Shown piece after piece: positions 26,217-56,436 of a stretch of 64,000 nt of DNA. Within the stretch, counting starts at the first letter, position 1, and each line of letters starts with the position of its first letter. Position numbers and translations under genes: made by a program. This stretch comes from Micropterix aruncella (lineage: Eukaryota; Arthropoda; Insecta; Lepidoptera; Micropterigidae). The DNA lies in assembly GCA_944548615.1 (NCBI GenBank), contig OX155980.1, forward strand, positions 36,400,381-36,464,380, read 5' to 3'. The notes under the pieces were generated by a model that saw only the letters and a program-made list of their open reading frames with translations, had not been told where the DNA came from and did no database searches.

Positions 26217-26700
26217 CTAGCTGTTGCCCGCGGTTTCGCTCGCGTTAAATTTGAGGTAAGATAGATCCCTTTTTTCAATCAAGTGGTAAGTTTTTGCGTG
26301 TAATATATGAAGGTTTCCTACGTCCTTCTCTGTAATCCTGTCAATATATACTTCATGATGATCAACTAAGTAGTTAGGTCGTGAACATGTAACGAACGCG
26401 GTGCTTGAGCTACGCATTTTATCGAGACAAATGTTGAATTTATAATGAGGATTTAGCGTCTTCTCGCGTCCGGGAACCGTCGCGCGCGAGTCGAGTCGCG
26501 TCGCGAGAGTCTATTTTGATTTTTAAGGTTATTTACCCCTTTTCATGAAAAACATGAAACATGCATTTGCTTATTTGTTTAATATTATTGAAACCTCTTT
26601 TTGCCTCATTAGGGGTTGAATTTCAAAAAATTACGAAATACGTATTTGCCCAGATGTTTATTAGAGCATTCCTACAAATTCCATCTAATATCGTTTTTTA
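26217..26700 (-). mobile_element. Helitron-like 3' end with one unit of the 137-bp repeat
   Basis: On the minus strand the element ends ...gcgaaaccgcgggcaacagCTAG|T at 26217, with a small GC hairpin before CTAG. Further inside, 26560-26690 is the inverse of one unit of the array at 11.3-12.8 kb (gctctaataaaca, ttcaacccctaa). The other end was not found. Confidence 0.55.
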
Positions 26701-27119
26701 CTTTTTAATAACATTTTTAAATGTGGGAAATGTAGTTGAAAGCAAATTATGGAAACAAATTATATTACCGGCTTCGTCGGAGCTCAAATTATCGTATGAT
26801 CAGAACCATGCTGGTCAACGTCTAGATTGAAGTCGTTACTGAAAAGACTAGTAAATTCATTAAGGTTATCATCTATAGGGGATTGGGACTGCAATATGGC
26901 AACAAGCAGCCAACTAATTTATTTCGTTGTTTATTTTCAATAACCGGTGATCGAAATCGAAGCAGGCATTTTTATTTTGGCTACTGATAGTCAATATTCG
27001 ATGCTGTTGCGATGCTGCGAAATTAATTTAAAAAAATACGTGTGGCACTCGGGGACTGCCACGGTAAAGCTATTATTGCATAGCATTTTTAACAACTTAT
27101 GCAATTACAAATATTTATT
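26701..27119. other. No gene recognised
   Basis: AT-rich; no frame or repeat terminus identified. Confidence 0.5.
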
Positions 27120-27630
27120 TATTTAATTTTTTCTGATATCAGATAACTGCGCTCTATCGGAAAACGTTTAAATTATTCCGGATCATCTGCGGAAGCAAAT
27201 GATTCGGAATAATTTAAACGACTTCCGATAGAGCGCCGCGCATGAATTTTTTATTCGATAAAGCAAAAAAAACGGATTATTAAAAAAAAATCGTAGATAA
27301 AAAGATGGATAATTAAATTATCTTTAAAATGGTGCAGGTTTCATAATAATACGCCAGGTAGTATTTGCGTAGTAGTCGTTTTTGTGTTCGGTTAGACCTA
27401 ATTTCACAAATTAATTACACTATGTAATATAAACAAAAGCTAAAATATTCAAATCTAAGAATATTAGGAAAATGTTCTTGTTTAACATATATTTTTTTCG
27501 AATCGTAAGCAGTACTCGTTTGGACGTAATTATCAGTTTAAAATCATTCATTTTCGTTAAGAAATTTCTTCATTCGGTCGCCGCGCTGGCCTACTAGGCC
27601 CGCGATAAAAGCTATGCAATAGCTTAAAAA
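27120..27630 (+). repeat. ~510-bp direct repeat, left copy, with terminal hairpin
   Basis: Runs from ttctgatatcagataactgc to gctatgcaatagcttaaaaa and recurs at 29890-30415 in the same orientation at high identity. Near its left end 27149-27186 and 27199-27236 form a 38-nt inverted repeat with about three mismatches (gcgctctatcgg ... ccgatagagcgc). Confidence 0.85.
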
Positions 27631-27648
27631 CTATATAATTAAGATTAC

Positions 27649-28534
27649 CTGCAGTATTGTTTTCAAAATACTTTCATGTTTACTGGTCGACATTTTCAAG
27701 TCTCTTTTCCACCACAGTCTGTCGCAAATAATACAAGAATGACCAAATGAATTACTCGTAAAGTCTTTATAAAAATCAATATGACTTGTACTGTGTTTAT
27801 GATAATCTGTGTAAACTGGAATAGTACCATCAACAATAAAATCCATAATTTTTTCACCAATTCGATTTTCTCTATCAATCTCAATTTCATTTTCACGATT
27901 GTTATGGTTATCTTCGGTAGGATCTTCATTATAATTGTCACGCAATAGTTGCATATTGGCATCAACATAGGCTTTATTTTGGGTAGCGTCTTATATTGTC
28001 TGCAATAAATCTGATACTTCATAAAAAGGTGTGAAATGTTGGTCACGAAGATGAAGATGAATCCAGTTTTGTGTATCATTCGCTTTAAAATGACAAAAGA
28101 TAGTGTCTTGATTCGTTGTAGTTATGTTGTAAAAACAATAATGTACACAAACATTTTGATTGTACATTTTTGAAAATAAGTACAAACAATCCAAATCTCC
28201 GTAATCATTAGTGCTTGATAGAATGTTATATGCTTCTTGCGGATTGTGGCAGGAGTTTAAATAGGGTGAATCGCGTTACTGATTTCTCAAGTCACAAGTC
28301 TCAATTTGAAGTTGCAAAACACTTATGAGCGAGTGGAATAGACAATTACCATCGCCAGGAATTCCTGTGTTCCTGTATAGAATAACTTCGGGAGTAATGC
28401 ATTCATTACGCTGTTCATAAATTTGAAGTTGTTGGCTGTGAAATTGATTTTCATGTAGCGTTACATTTTCTATATTTTCAACAGCTCTACATTGCACGAC
28501 ATTCTCTTCATTACTGTCCAATTTTTGTCTTTTC
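27649..28534 (-). pseudogene. OTU-like cysteine protease exon with two in-frame stops
   Basis: One minus-strand frame of about 295 codons, interrupted by TAA at 28276-28278 and 27991-27993. It has an OTU catalytic block (IPGDGNCLFHSL, near 28350; Asp and nucleophile Cys) and a C-terminal HFTPF block near 28045 with the candidate catalytic His, with IHLHLRD just before it. Then follows a Cys-rich FGHSCIICDRLWWKRDLK near 27715. The exon starts after an acceptor (ctttttcacag, 28535-28536) and ends at a donor (ctgcag|gtaatc, 27649), so it derives from a spliced gene. OTU domains are known in Helitron and Helentron proteins, and the Cys block recalls those; a captured host gene is the alternative. 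No continuation exon was found below 27649. Confidence 0.7.
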
Positions 28535-28544
28535 CTGTGAAAAA

Positions 28545-29190
28545 GAAGTAGAATGTCAAGTTCGAAATTCAAAGCACAATACAAAATTTCGAAATTTTAA
28601 TTCGAATTCCGATATTATCGAAATTTATTCGAAATTCCGAATTTCAAATGTCAAAATGTCAAGTTCGAAATTTGAAGTAGAATGAATATTAACTTCGAAA
28701 TTTGAAGTAGAATGTCAAGTTCGAAATTCGAAGTAAAATGTCAAGTTCGAAATTCGACGTAGAATTACATGTTCGAAATTCGAAGTAAAATATCAAGTTC
28801 GAAATTCAAAGTAAAATGTGAAGTTCGAAATTCGACGTAGAATTTCAAGTTCGAAATTCGAAGTAAAATATCAAGTTCGAAATTCGAAGTAAAATGTCAA
28901 GTTCGAAATTCGACGTAGAATTTCAAGTTCGAAATTCGAAGTAGAATGTCAAGTTCGAAATTCGAAGTAAATATCAAGTTCGAAATTCGAAGTAAAATGT
29001 CAAGTTCAAAATTCGACGTTGAATTTCAAGTTCGAAATTCGAAGTAGAATATCAAGTTCGAAATTCGAAGTAGAATGTCAAGTTCAAAATTCGAAGCACA
29101 ATTTCAAGTTTGAAATTCGAAGTACAATTTCAAGTTCGAAATTCGAAATAGCATTCCAAGTTCGAAATTAGAAGTAGTAGAAATTAGAAA
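28545..29190. repeat. 26-bp minisatellite (TTCGAA-rich), about 23 units
   Basis: Units of aagttcgaaattcgaagta + aaatgtc with substitutions (tagaatttc, aaatatc variants). Each unit has TTCGAA twice and can form short hairpins. The array begins within about 10 bases of the splice acceptor of the OTU exon. Confidence 0.95.
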
Positions 29191-29889
29191 AGAAAAGAAG
29201 GTTTAAAAACTGACAAATTTTAAAAAAAGACTGTCTACCCACAGCGTTAGAGTCAGTCAGTGAGTCAGATATGCGCCTAACTATGTTATAAGTAGAATTA
29301 TTATGATTACTACTAGATTTTTGGCTAAAAACCACAAAATGATCTTATTGCCACAAATAGGTACAACCCCCTCCAACCAAAGTATAATTTACGTCATACT
29401 ACGAAAATCACGAATGAAATTTTGTCGCTTTATGAATGAATTTAGCAAATCGACGGTTCAACTTATACTTATGTGTAGGTACTTTTACCCGCAGGTTTCA
29501 TATTGAAATCGACCCTAAATAGATTTTCAAAATCAATATTCAAGTTTGATCTTACAGTAATCACGTCAGTTTATGAAATAAATGACGTATTTTATTTTAT
29601 AACTGTTAATTAGTTAACTTGTTGCACGAAGCCTATTCGTCTAATCACCCCAATGTGACGTCAGGCAAGGAACGTCAGAGCAGAGAAATGGTAATAAAAT
29701 ATACACGTAATAATACACGTTACTTACCTTAATAATCTATTTTTCTCCAGTATACGGCGTTTATGTTGTAAAAATTTTGATTTCCTGGCCATTTTGTTTT
29801 TTTAATAACGTAATGTATTTCGTCTTTCTTCGGAACACAATGTCAGAATCCTACTGTAACAGTGGCCGCGGTCATACTGTATTAATTCA
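29191..29889. other. No gene recognised
   Basis: AT-rich sequence between the minisatellite and the right direct repeat. The small plus-strand frame at 29303 has no recognisable domain. Confidence 0.5.
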
Positions 29890-30415
29890 ATTTATTTCTG
29901 ATATCAGATAACTGCGCTCTATCGGTAAACGTTGAAATTATTCCGAATCATAATAATATGGAGCTGCATAATCAAATGATTCGGAATAATTCCGATAGAG
30001 CGCCGCGCACGAATGTTATTCAATAAAGAAACAAAACCGGATATTATTCTTTTTCTTTGACTATTCGAAAAAAAATCGTAGATAAAAAGATAGATAATTA
30101 AATTATCTTTAAAATGGTGCAGGTTTCATAATAATACGCCAGATAGTATTTGCGTAATAGTCGTTTTTGTGTTCGGTTAGACCTAATTTCACAAATTAAT
30201 TACACTATGTAATATAAACAAAATATAAAATATTCAAGGCTAAGAATATTAGGAAAATGTTCTTGTTTAACAAATATTTTTTTCGAATCGTAAGCAGTAC
30301 TCGTTTAGACGTAATTATCAGTTTAAAATCATTAATTTTCGTTAAGAAATTTCTTCATTCGGTCGCCGCGCTGGGCTAGGCCCGCGATAAAAGCTATGCA
30401 ATAGCTTAAAAAAGT
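29890..30415 (+). repeat. ~510-bp direct repeat, right copy
   Basis: Matches 27120-27630 over its length, including gttcggttagacctaatttc and ggtcgccgcgctgg. The terminal hairpin is present but its inner arm is shortened. Confidence 0.85.
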
Positions 30416-31845
30416 AAGCAGTTTACTACCTAAGATAATGAGAATTGGCCGACCTTGGATATCTCAAGTAGTAAATCGGGTTATCACATCTTTCTTGCTA
30501 TCCGCAAACGGAGATGTCGGTCGTGCTGTTTAGGATTCTTGCAGCCATTTAGCTTGCAAAATAACGCTATTTAACTGGTATTTGGTATTGATCTCGTGTT
30601 CGTGCGTTTAAACAACGATTTTTCCGTCTCTGATTACAAACCTCAGCATAGAATGTCTGCTTTAATTTAGTCAACGATTCAGTCAACAAATATGGCGTTC
30701 TTTTGAGTTATTTTTTTATTCCCCCACGGAATTACGATCATATCTACTAAAAATATGTGATGATAAATGCTCCGCTTTTCATGGGTTCGCTTCGCTTCCC
30801 CCCGCAAAATGAGATTTCTATTGCCGTCGAGTTCAAATAAATTATTTTAAGTTTATTCGTGATAAAAATAACAGTTTTTGATAGCAATTTTTCATCCGGT
30901 AGGCCATGAATTAGCAAATTATCTTGCGGAATGTATCTGTCAAATTCATCTGAACGCGCAATTGCAATTGCAGAATCGATTTATGGATTGTGTTAAATGG
31001 GCCCAGTATGTATTTCTGGAATGAAGAAAACTCTGCAGATAGCCACCTCTCTGGAACTACACAGTGATCTTTTCTAGAGAAGAACCCTGTTTGAATTTGC
31101 CACTATCCCCAAAACATCAGGCCATTCGTTATCATGAGATGGAAATACGAAAATAAACTAATTTAGTGGCATCAAAACCGCATAGATTTATATTTTTTCT
31201 AATTGTCAATATACCATTGAAGAGTTTTTTTGCTGACTTCATGTATGCATGGACCATTGCAATTTTTGGTCGTTTTCCAAGATCAGGAATTTGAAGGACA
31301 AGGCATTTTCTAGTTAATCGTTTCCAAAGTAAACGTTAATGTCGTAAGTCAGGCGGCCGCACGGAAAGCACATTGTTTGAGTTTCATATAACATATATTA
31401 AGCGATAATATGTTTATTTATTTGTACTACATAGTTAATATCTACAGCTTTATTTATTCATTTATTGATTAATTTATCCTTAGGAAAATTTTAATAGTAG
31501 AACAGATGGCTAACATATTTTCACGGGTTAGCTTAAAGACATCTTTTCACCAAATTATATAGTTGTAAGTTAGTAATAAGCTCGCGTTTATGTAACAACA
31601 TATGATAAAAGTACAACATACATAGCCCGTGAAACAAAGGAGATTTCGTAGCGATTACAAAAATAAGCTTACGATTATTACCCGATCAGAAGTCATCTGA
31701 TTTATTTTTGTGAGGGTGAACGCTGAAATAGCTGAAGTAGAATATGTGTCAAGAAACTTACCACCTTTTGTGCAATGGGCAGTATTTATAGTTAGTAGCA
31801 AACTAAAACTATACGCATATTTATTTGTTTTTCGTTTCTTTTCAG
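30416..31845. other. No gene recognised upstream of the first visible LRR exon
   Basis: Mixed sequence. I searched it for the missing signal-peptide or N-terminal LRR exon and found none; upstream exons may be in large introns further left or outside the window. Confidence 0.5.
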
Positions 31846-50215
<18,370 letters not shown>

Positions 50216-50227
50216 AAATCGTACTCG

Positions 50228-51185
50228 GTAAGTTATTTTTGGTAGGTAACTTTAAACCCCTCTGACTCCTCTTATATTACACTAGCTGTAGATCCACCTA
50301 GATATTCAGCCCTAAGAGACAGGCTCCCGACTCTCATTTGCTTTAAGCCCTCAAAAAAACTGTTAGATATGAAAACTATGTTGTATATCTCATAAACCAC
50401 TGGACCGATGTTGATCTAAACATGTATAGATAGGAATACTCATGCTGTACTTAGAAGAAAAAAACCGCCTAAAATCGGTCTATTACTTTTATAGATCTTA
50501 GCGGTATCACACATAGAAGACAGATAAGCCACCAATTTATTTCGATGGCATTCAATTCAGCGTGTCTTAATTAGTAATCAATCACTCAAACCCAACAATC
50601 AACAGAAGTTGCATTTTAAAATATAAATAAAAAACAACCTTCTTCAACAATTCGATGGCTTGCAGAGGGTCACAAATATTATTGTCACGCATTTTATATT
50701 AGTGTGCATAATATGCATAATATATCTTTTAACGAGTCAACGATTTAATCGAATTTATTATAAAAAAATATACCTCAGCCTCCCAAAATTATAATACATA
50801 TTATTACTAACTTGTTTAACTAAACTTTACAAAACTTATACACCTAAATTCTGGAGAAAAACCCCTAAAACTTTAATATTATATGCTTCGATCAGTCACA
50901 ATATTATGATTACCCTGCAATTTCACTGCTATCAACGACACTTAAGCTCCTATATCAATTACGGGCGCTAGCTTAGTTAATGACTTAGAACTGTTTTCTC
51001 CACTTTACAATTAGCCCTCGGGATATGGAGGCAAACTGATATAAATAAAATACAAACGGAGCTGCCATGGAATTCACCGACCGAAGTCGGGCCCATCATA
51101 GAGTGTTATTACAGTTCTGGGGGGTGAGCAGTGGATTCCGGACAAACGACCGGCTGTGGTAGGTTTAGGACAGCTGTCTTGCTAC
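50228..51185. other. Putative last LRR intron, nothing recognised at its start
   Basis: AT-rich. An AATAAA at 50626-50631 could serve a transcript that ends without splicing to 56074. Confidence 0.5.
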
Positions 51186-52500
51186 ATGTGAGCGTTCACC
51201 TTACCACCCATTCACTCCCCCTTCGAAGCCATAGAATTTGAGATGCAGAAATCGTGGTTTTAGATAATTTTTCTAAGAAGGAGTTGATTATTTTCCTGGA
51301 GAGACCAAGATCTTTAAAATGGTGAAACAGAGATTTAGCTGGCAGGCCACGAGCGCCAACTTCCACCGTGTGAAGGTGAACAGTGAAGCAGTTCCGGGTG
51401 ACGGCATTTGCGAAACCATGGTATTTATTTAATTTGTACTCGTGGTCTTTTGGGATATTTGATTCCCATGGAACAGTTAATTCCACGATAAAGACCATCT
51501 TCCGAGATAGAGAGTAAAGAGTTATATCTGGACGCAGGGCTGTGCATCCGAGACTTTCAGGGAATTTATACTGCTTAGAGACCGAATCGATCTCCCGAAG
51601 CCAATCTGAAGCTTTATCGATTATTGAGAAAGGTTTTGTAGTGAAATGTTTTTTGCCTCTAGAGCCATCCCGCACAAACTGTATTGGGGGTTTGGAGGGT
51701 ATTGTCAAACCCTTATTGGAACGAAACACTGAGAGGCTAATTACCTCGCGAATAACAGCAAGGACTTTGTCGAGGCGGTAAGTGTACCGTCCTTGATCTA
51801 AGGCCACCTTTCAGCCAGCTAGAATATGTCTGGCTGTGCAAAGGGGGAATTGCACAGCCAGACAAGATGGTTTCAAAGAGGGCATGAAATATCTTCGGCA
51901 TAGCTCCAACGAGCGAGGTTACTGAGGTCTGGAAGCGTAAGCTGAAAGGCATTTAAATAAAATTTCGTCCAGTCATACAACATTACTTTCCAGTGCATTG
52001 GAGGAGAAATGCAAAAGTCTCCAATTGTTGTCCAATCATTCTGGCATTGAAGGCCAATAGCGTAAGCCATACTATTGCTGTCGTAATCTCCCCGCAAGAG
52101 AGACTTCTTCAAGTCCACATCGCTCATGGTTGTACTGCCATACCCCAGACCATTGCCGTTCTGGCTGATTCCAGCAAGGAACTTTTTGTGGAAGTCTACG
52201 CGGGCTTGTAGATCATTTGACTCAATACGGCCACTTATAACAGGCTTCGATATTACCGGATCCTTGGAATTGCTTAGAATCGAATTTTTGGTTATTCTGG
52301 CATTGGCGTAGAGCAGAGAGGGCAGTTTTAGAGCTAGCCCAAAATTGTATTTGGATCTGAAGAGAGTCGAGGGGTCAGCCGGTTTGGCTAATGACAACCA
52401 GGATTTTAAACTAGCTGTCGCCAGTGCATCCAGACGAGACAATTGGGTTTTGGTGAAATCGTAAATAAGAAAGGGCCATGAAAAATGTGACAAATAATTA
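51186..52500 (-). pseudogene. R2-like LINE 3' half, longest readable copy
   Basis: Two long minus frames (about 206 and 203 codons) cover the thumb or connection region (FSWPFLIYDFTKTQLSRLD, LKSWLSLAKPADPSTLF, LGLALKLPSLLYANARITK) and the C-terminal domain (LDQGRYTYRLDKVLAVI, TALRPDITLYSLSRKMVFI, ELTVPWESNIPK, VEVGARGLPAKSLFHHF), ending WLRRGSEWVV at 51196. Only one frameshift (near 51840, with a tctggctgtgc inverted repeat) is obvious, so this copy is younger than the one at 17.5 kb. The RT palm is missing: 5'-truncated. Confidence 0.8.
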
Positions 52501-52899
52501 GTCTAAATATACGTAGTATAAAAAAGAATTTCAATGAGCTATCAGCTACTCTTCATTAAATTGGTATTGAACTATTTACAGCTGCATGCTGGTTTCAAAG
52601 CTACTGCTCAACACAAAAAAAATACAATTACGATAGGTATCAAACAAAGAACAATATAAAACGAAACAACAGTTGTTTATAAGAAAGTCATTCAGCGCTA
52701 AATGTCAAGAAATTACATTTAACGACGCTGTCTAAAACAGTAATTAAAGAAACAGAAAATACTAGTGAGCCTAAAATAAAAGAACGCAACCGGAACAGAC
52801 TTCATCTGAAGCAAGGTGCTCAAACAGAAAGCGTGAGTATCTAGAGGTCTTTGGTGGGGCAATCCCTATTTGCACTGTTATGTCCCGTCTTCGAAGGTT
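52501..52899. other. Intron sequence, nothing recognised
   Basis: AT-rich with no recognised coding or repeat end. Confidence 0.45.
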
Positions 52900-53300
52900 G
52901 TGTGAAACATGAAATATAGTACTACAGGCCAATCAGTTTACTAACTATACTCTCAAAGAAATGGAAACTGTAATTAAGGATGCAGCAAAGAAAGAGGAAC
53001 TGAATATGCGATTGCTGAATTTACTAAGATAGTAGTTAATGCTCTTTACAATGGAGGAAAATGTAACGCCGAAGCATTTGATACTGTCAGCCACCCACTC
53101 CTTATTTTTAAATTAGAGCATTTGGGGGTAGGGGGTCTGGACTTGGACTGATACAGGGATTACTTGTCTGGGAGACGCCAAATAACAAATATATAATATT
53201 TGAGTGAAAAATCAGAGGAAAAAATTGGCATCCCCAGGGCCTACTTAAATGACTTTACAAACATGAAAGTAGATGGTAGTCTTCAGGGACAAAACAAGAA
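52900..53300 (+). pseudogene. Jockey-like LINE reverse transcriptase fragment
   Basis: Plus strand across frames: YRPISLLTILSKKWKL near 52925, then EAFDTVSHPLLIFKLEHLGV near 53074, GRRQITN near 53170, and a remnant of the G-x-P-x-x-YLNDF block near 53235. These are RT blocks of jockey-type LINEs in the right order, with stops and small indels; FADD is lost. Confidence 0.75.
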
Positions 53301-53754
53301 ACGCTGTAAAATCAAAATCTACTCTCGTTTAATATACACAAAACAAAATACATGGTATTACAAATCACCGATAGTTAACTAATAGACTGAATCTAATACT
53401 ATGAATGTATTAAAATCCATAACTATTTGCTATTACACAGTAACTGTAAATGCAATGCATTAGAGAGGTTGTCCACAATACCATACAAGGGACTATCTAT
53501 TGACGATAAACTAAAACGGACGATAAAAAAAAAAATGGGTAACTAATTGACCCATTTACACTACTAAGAACAGCACTATCAATAGATCTACTGAAGATAG
53601 TCACATTGTCCACTGATTTGTGTCAGTTGACCAAATCGAAGGAGGAACTCTGTTGCCGTGTTTTCCAAACGTAGCGCAGAAGTTCAAAAACCATAATTAG
53701 CTGACCGAAAGAGCCAATAAGCGGTGAAAAACAAATATTTCGATGACCTCAATG
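53301..53754. other. Intron sequence, nothing recognised
   Basis: AT-rich; could include the decayed 3' end of the LINE before it. Confidence 0.4.
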
Positions 53755-54155
53755 CCAGGGACAGTTGTTTGCCTTCAAGATACAATTATCAACCAGGATG
53801 AGGTAGTCAACTATCCCACAGGATTTTTTAATTCGCTGGGATTGCCTGGATTGCCACCTCACATTTGCAATAGAAATTAGGCTCAGTCATCATTATGCTG
53901 CGTAATATCAATCAACCTCGACAATCAACATCAATCAACAGATTTGCCATTTGATTTTAAACGGCTGCAATTCCCCGTGCGTCTGGCCTTTGCGATGACA
54001 AATCAATCAATCGTTTGCAGAATTAACTTGGAATTTCCGTATTTCGCGCATGGACAACTGTATGTCCCGTGTTCACGCGTCGGAAAGCCATCATTTTTGT
54101 TTATTTACGGGCCGGAAAACAAAACGAAAAACATAGTTTACCAGAATGTTTTGTG
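53755..54155 (+). pseudogene. Helitron helicase C-terminal relic
   Basis: Plus strand gives INQDEVVNYPTGFLNSLGLP near 53787 and, after internal deletions, DLPFDFKRLQFPVRLAFAMT near 53941 and FAHGQLYVPCSRVGKPS near 54044, then ENKTKNIVYQNVL. These match the C-terminal part of the PIF1-like helicase of Helitrons, including the last helicase motif (GQLYVACSRVG). The NKSQGQ motif after FAMT is lost. No Rep domain is present. Confidence 0.85.
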
Positions 54156-54279
54156 TTGAATGTTAACTGCATTTATATTTCACCATGTTAATTAATTATA
54201 CATTGAATTTATTTTAACTACAAACGACTTTCATTTAATAACCAAATGAAACTCAAACCGTACATGACTTAAGTAGCGG

Positions 54280-54690
54280 TGATACGGTGTCTACCGAATC
54301 TATCGCGGACCACAGCATCCTGTGCCCGACTTTTTCACCCGGGAACTGGTGGCCGAATGGTCGTTTCAAGAGCGGTTGTTTCAAGAGCGCTACAAGAGCA
54401 CATTACTGTTTCCAGACTCCCCCGACTGTTAGGCGGAATGCACGATCGATTGGCTGACGCCGCACAGTGCGCAAACCGTCCAGGAGCGCCTGAAGGTTGA
54501 CTCCTAGGGGAGACTGGCCCGCAGGCCAGTGTCCTACCCTGGCTCTCACTTCTGCGTGGAGGCCACCGGATGGGTGTCGACCCGTCCGTTTGACCGACCC
54601 AATACAACTGGGTCGTAGTGGCCAAACTGCAACAGGGCCCATTAGCTCCCATCCAGATGGGACAGTTGAGTTTTGGTGAAATCGTAAATA
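54280..54690 (-). repeat. GC-rich dispersed element, third copy
   Basis: Homologous to 23314-24010 and 35810-36160 (tctatcgcggacca, gattggctgacgccgc, gcccgcaggcc, gggcccattagctc). Minus-strand frame with LQALLDGLRTVRRQPI. It runs directly into R2-like fragments, raising the possibility that it is the 5' region of that LINE. Confidence 0.7.
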
Positions 54691-54910
54691 TCACCAAAAC
54701 CCAACTGTCTCGTCTGGATCCAGATGGGACAACTTGCGGTGTCAACTACAACGGGCGAGCCCGTCACCACAGGACGTTTTAACGATTTTAACGATCGACG
54801 TTTTAACGATCCAGATGGGACAGTTGGGTTTTGGTGAAATTGTAAATAAGGGCTTCTCATGACAAAAGTGAAGTTAGATAATTGTCATAGATCTAAGCCT
54901 TACGAGGGCC
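54691..54910 (-). repeat. R2-like LINE fragments, scrambled
   Basis: Three copies of catctggat/ttttggtgaaatcgtaaat sequence in both orientations (54651, 54690 inverted, 54808), corresponding to the DFTKTQLS-LD region of the copy at 52470. Then 54835-54910 matches further upstream sequence ending at ISGPRKA. gcggtgtcaactacaacggg at 54736 equals the start of the 23314 element. Confidence 0.65.
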
Positions 54911-55006
54911 AGAAATTAGCAAGGCATAAATCCAATCATAAAGTAAAAACCAATCAAGTCCAGTATCACAGCCAGAAAGTAAAAATGGCATCAAGGTAAC
55001 CCCACA

Positions 55007-55262
55007 CCCCAACGTAAAATGAAGGAATGAAATGGACCCAGGTGCCAAATTTTGCCTGCCACCCATACACTGAGTATACATCTCTGTCTTAATTATTTAC
55101 TGTGTCTCTTTAATCCATAAACTTCTTTAGACAACCCCAACGTAAAACAAAGGAATTTCGACGGCCCAGGTGCCAAATCTCATTTGACACCCGCACATTG
55201 ATCATCTATCTCTTATCTTACTTATTGGTTGTTTCTATTTCATCCATAAACTTATTTACCGC
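55007..55262. repeat. Two-unit tandem duplication, 128 bp
   Basis: ccccaacgtaaaa, ccaggtgccaaat, acacccgcaca-like and atccataaactt recur with a period of 128 bases, diverged by roughly a quarter. Confidence 0.8.
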
Positions 55263-56073
55263 TTTAGTTTCGAGATAAGAAAAACGTACTTACTCGGTAT
55301 TACTCACTACAGTTATTTTTACTATTAATAGTTGATATTGATATACAACCTCCATCCCAAAAAAACGGACTGATTTAAAATAGATGATTCTAGTGGCGCC
55401 ACCTATTGTTGGGAATATGCATTGGAAAGCTACATCCTTGAGTGACGTCATGTCAAAGTTTCATTGAATTCATATGTAAATAAACAGAGTTATTGCGTCG
55501 AATGCGTTAGTATATTTTGCGACTCAATACATAAATGAATTTCGAAGAAAGAGCTGCGATCAAGTTTTGTTTTAAACTCGGTAAATCCGGAAGTGAAACG
55601 CACCATATGCTTTTAGATGTCCATTGCTGATTTTAGATGTCCTTTACTGCAACTTTTTAGAGAAGTTTCTTATGGCAAATAGCACTAAAGATTACAGTTT
55701 ATAGTACTGTTAATCTAAGGAAGTCAGTTTACCCACTAAAAATTCATATTATCACTGAGTGATAAAATAGTTCCGTTAGTTGTGGGAATAGCTCTGTCAT
55801 ATACTGCATTACGTTGAGTGGAAGGAATAAACATAAACTAAAATTTGTGAACTGAATGATTGTAAAACAAAAAAAATAAATAAAGTTATAACAAGTAAAT
55901 GTAATGTTGCTAATTTACTGATTTCAAAATTACCTAAATTAATAATATTTAATATAAATGTGTCAAGATCTATCAAACCCCATAATCATAGCTAAACCAT
56001 TTCCGACGTAAAGCCAACTTTATTATGTTTATTTAATTATTTATTTATTTAATAATCCCTATTTCAATTTCAG
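55263..56073. other. Intron sequence with a mariner N-terminal scrap
   Basis: At 55535-55630 an ATG frame encodes MNFEERAAIKFCFKLGKSGS and ETHHML, which follows the N-terminal helix-turn-helix start of Mos1-type mariner transposases. Nothing further of the transposase follows. The rest is AT-rich. Confidence 0.55.
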
Positions 56074-56211
56074 AATGGAGGACTAATTACTGAAAGGAGT
56101 CTAAGTAACCAATTCTACGATATAGAACCAAACGACCATCTAACTGCAGTAGAATTTCGAAAACGAATGAAGATGCGAATGCAAAATAATACCTACTTTA
56201 AGAAATATTAA
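56074..56211 (+). CDS. Probable last exon of the LRR gene, beyond the TAG
   Basis: Acceptor tttcaatttcag|AATGGA, then 45 open codons and TAA (56209-56211). The peptide has segments NGGLITERSLSNQFYDIEPN and HLTAVEFRKRMKMRMQNN. It is in phase 0, the phase left by the donor at 50228. If the TAG at 50213 is read through, absent in other alleles, or a base error, the protein gains KSYS plus 45 residues. Otherwise this is a spliced 3' UTR exon. ATTAAA lies at 56431. Confidence 0.6.
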   Translation, partial: NGGLITERSLSNQFYDIEPNDHLTAVEFRKRMKMRMQNNTYFKKY

Positions 56212-56430
56212 ATTGTGTAAATTAATTTATGTTAGCGTTTTAGATCTCTTAACAAATGATACTTGCACAATACAGGTGGCCAGTATCGGAGCAGTGTTTA
56301 GGAAGAATTTGGTTAAAGAAAAGTGTTTTAATTTTGATACAAAAAGTGTGTCTGTGTGGGTGCCTGTGTACATACTCGTATATTTAGGAATACAAATTAA
56401 CTTAATACATTATTTATGTCACAGTCAGTG

Positions 56431-56436
56431 ATTAAA
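56431..56436 (+). terminator. Possible polyadenylation signal of the LRR gene
   Basis: ATTAAA 220 bases after the TAA of the last exon, followed by T- and GT-containing sequence. An AATAAA lies further on at about 56866. Confidence 0.4.

Noticed and set aside
26079..26264. GC-rich stretch with open frames near 26.1 kb as a promoter or CpG island
   Set aside because: It is only about 200 bases long, borders a Helitron-like end, and no transcript start or exon is evident.
27120..30415. The 510-bp direct repeats as LTRs of a retrotransposon
   Set aside because: No TG...CA ends, primer site, polypurine tract or RT between them; the terminal hairpin argues for a DNA element.
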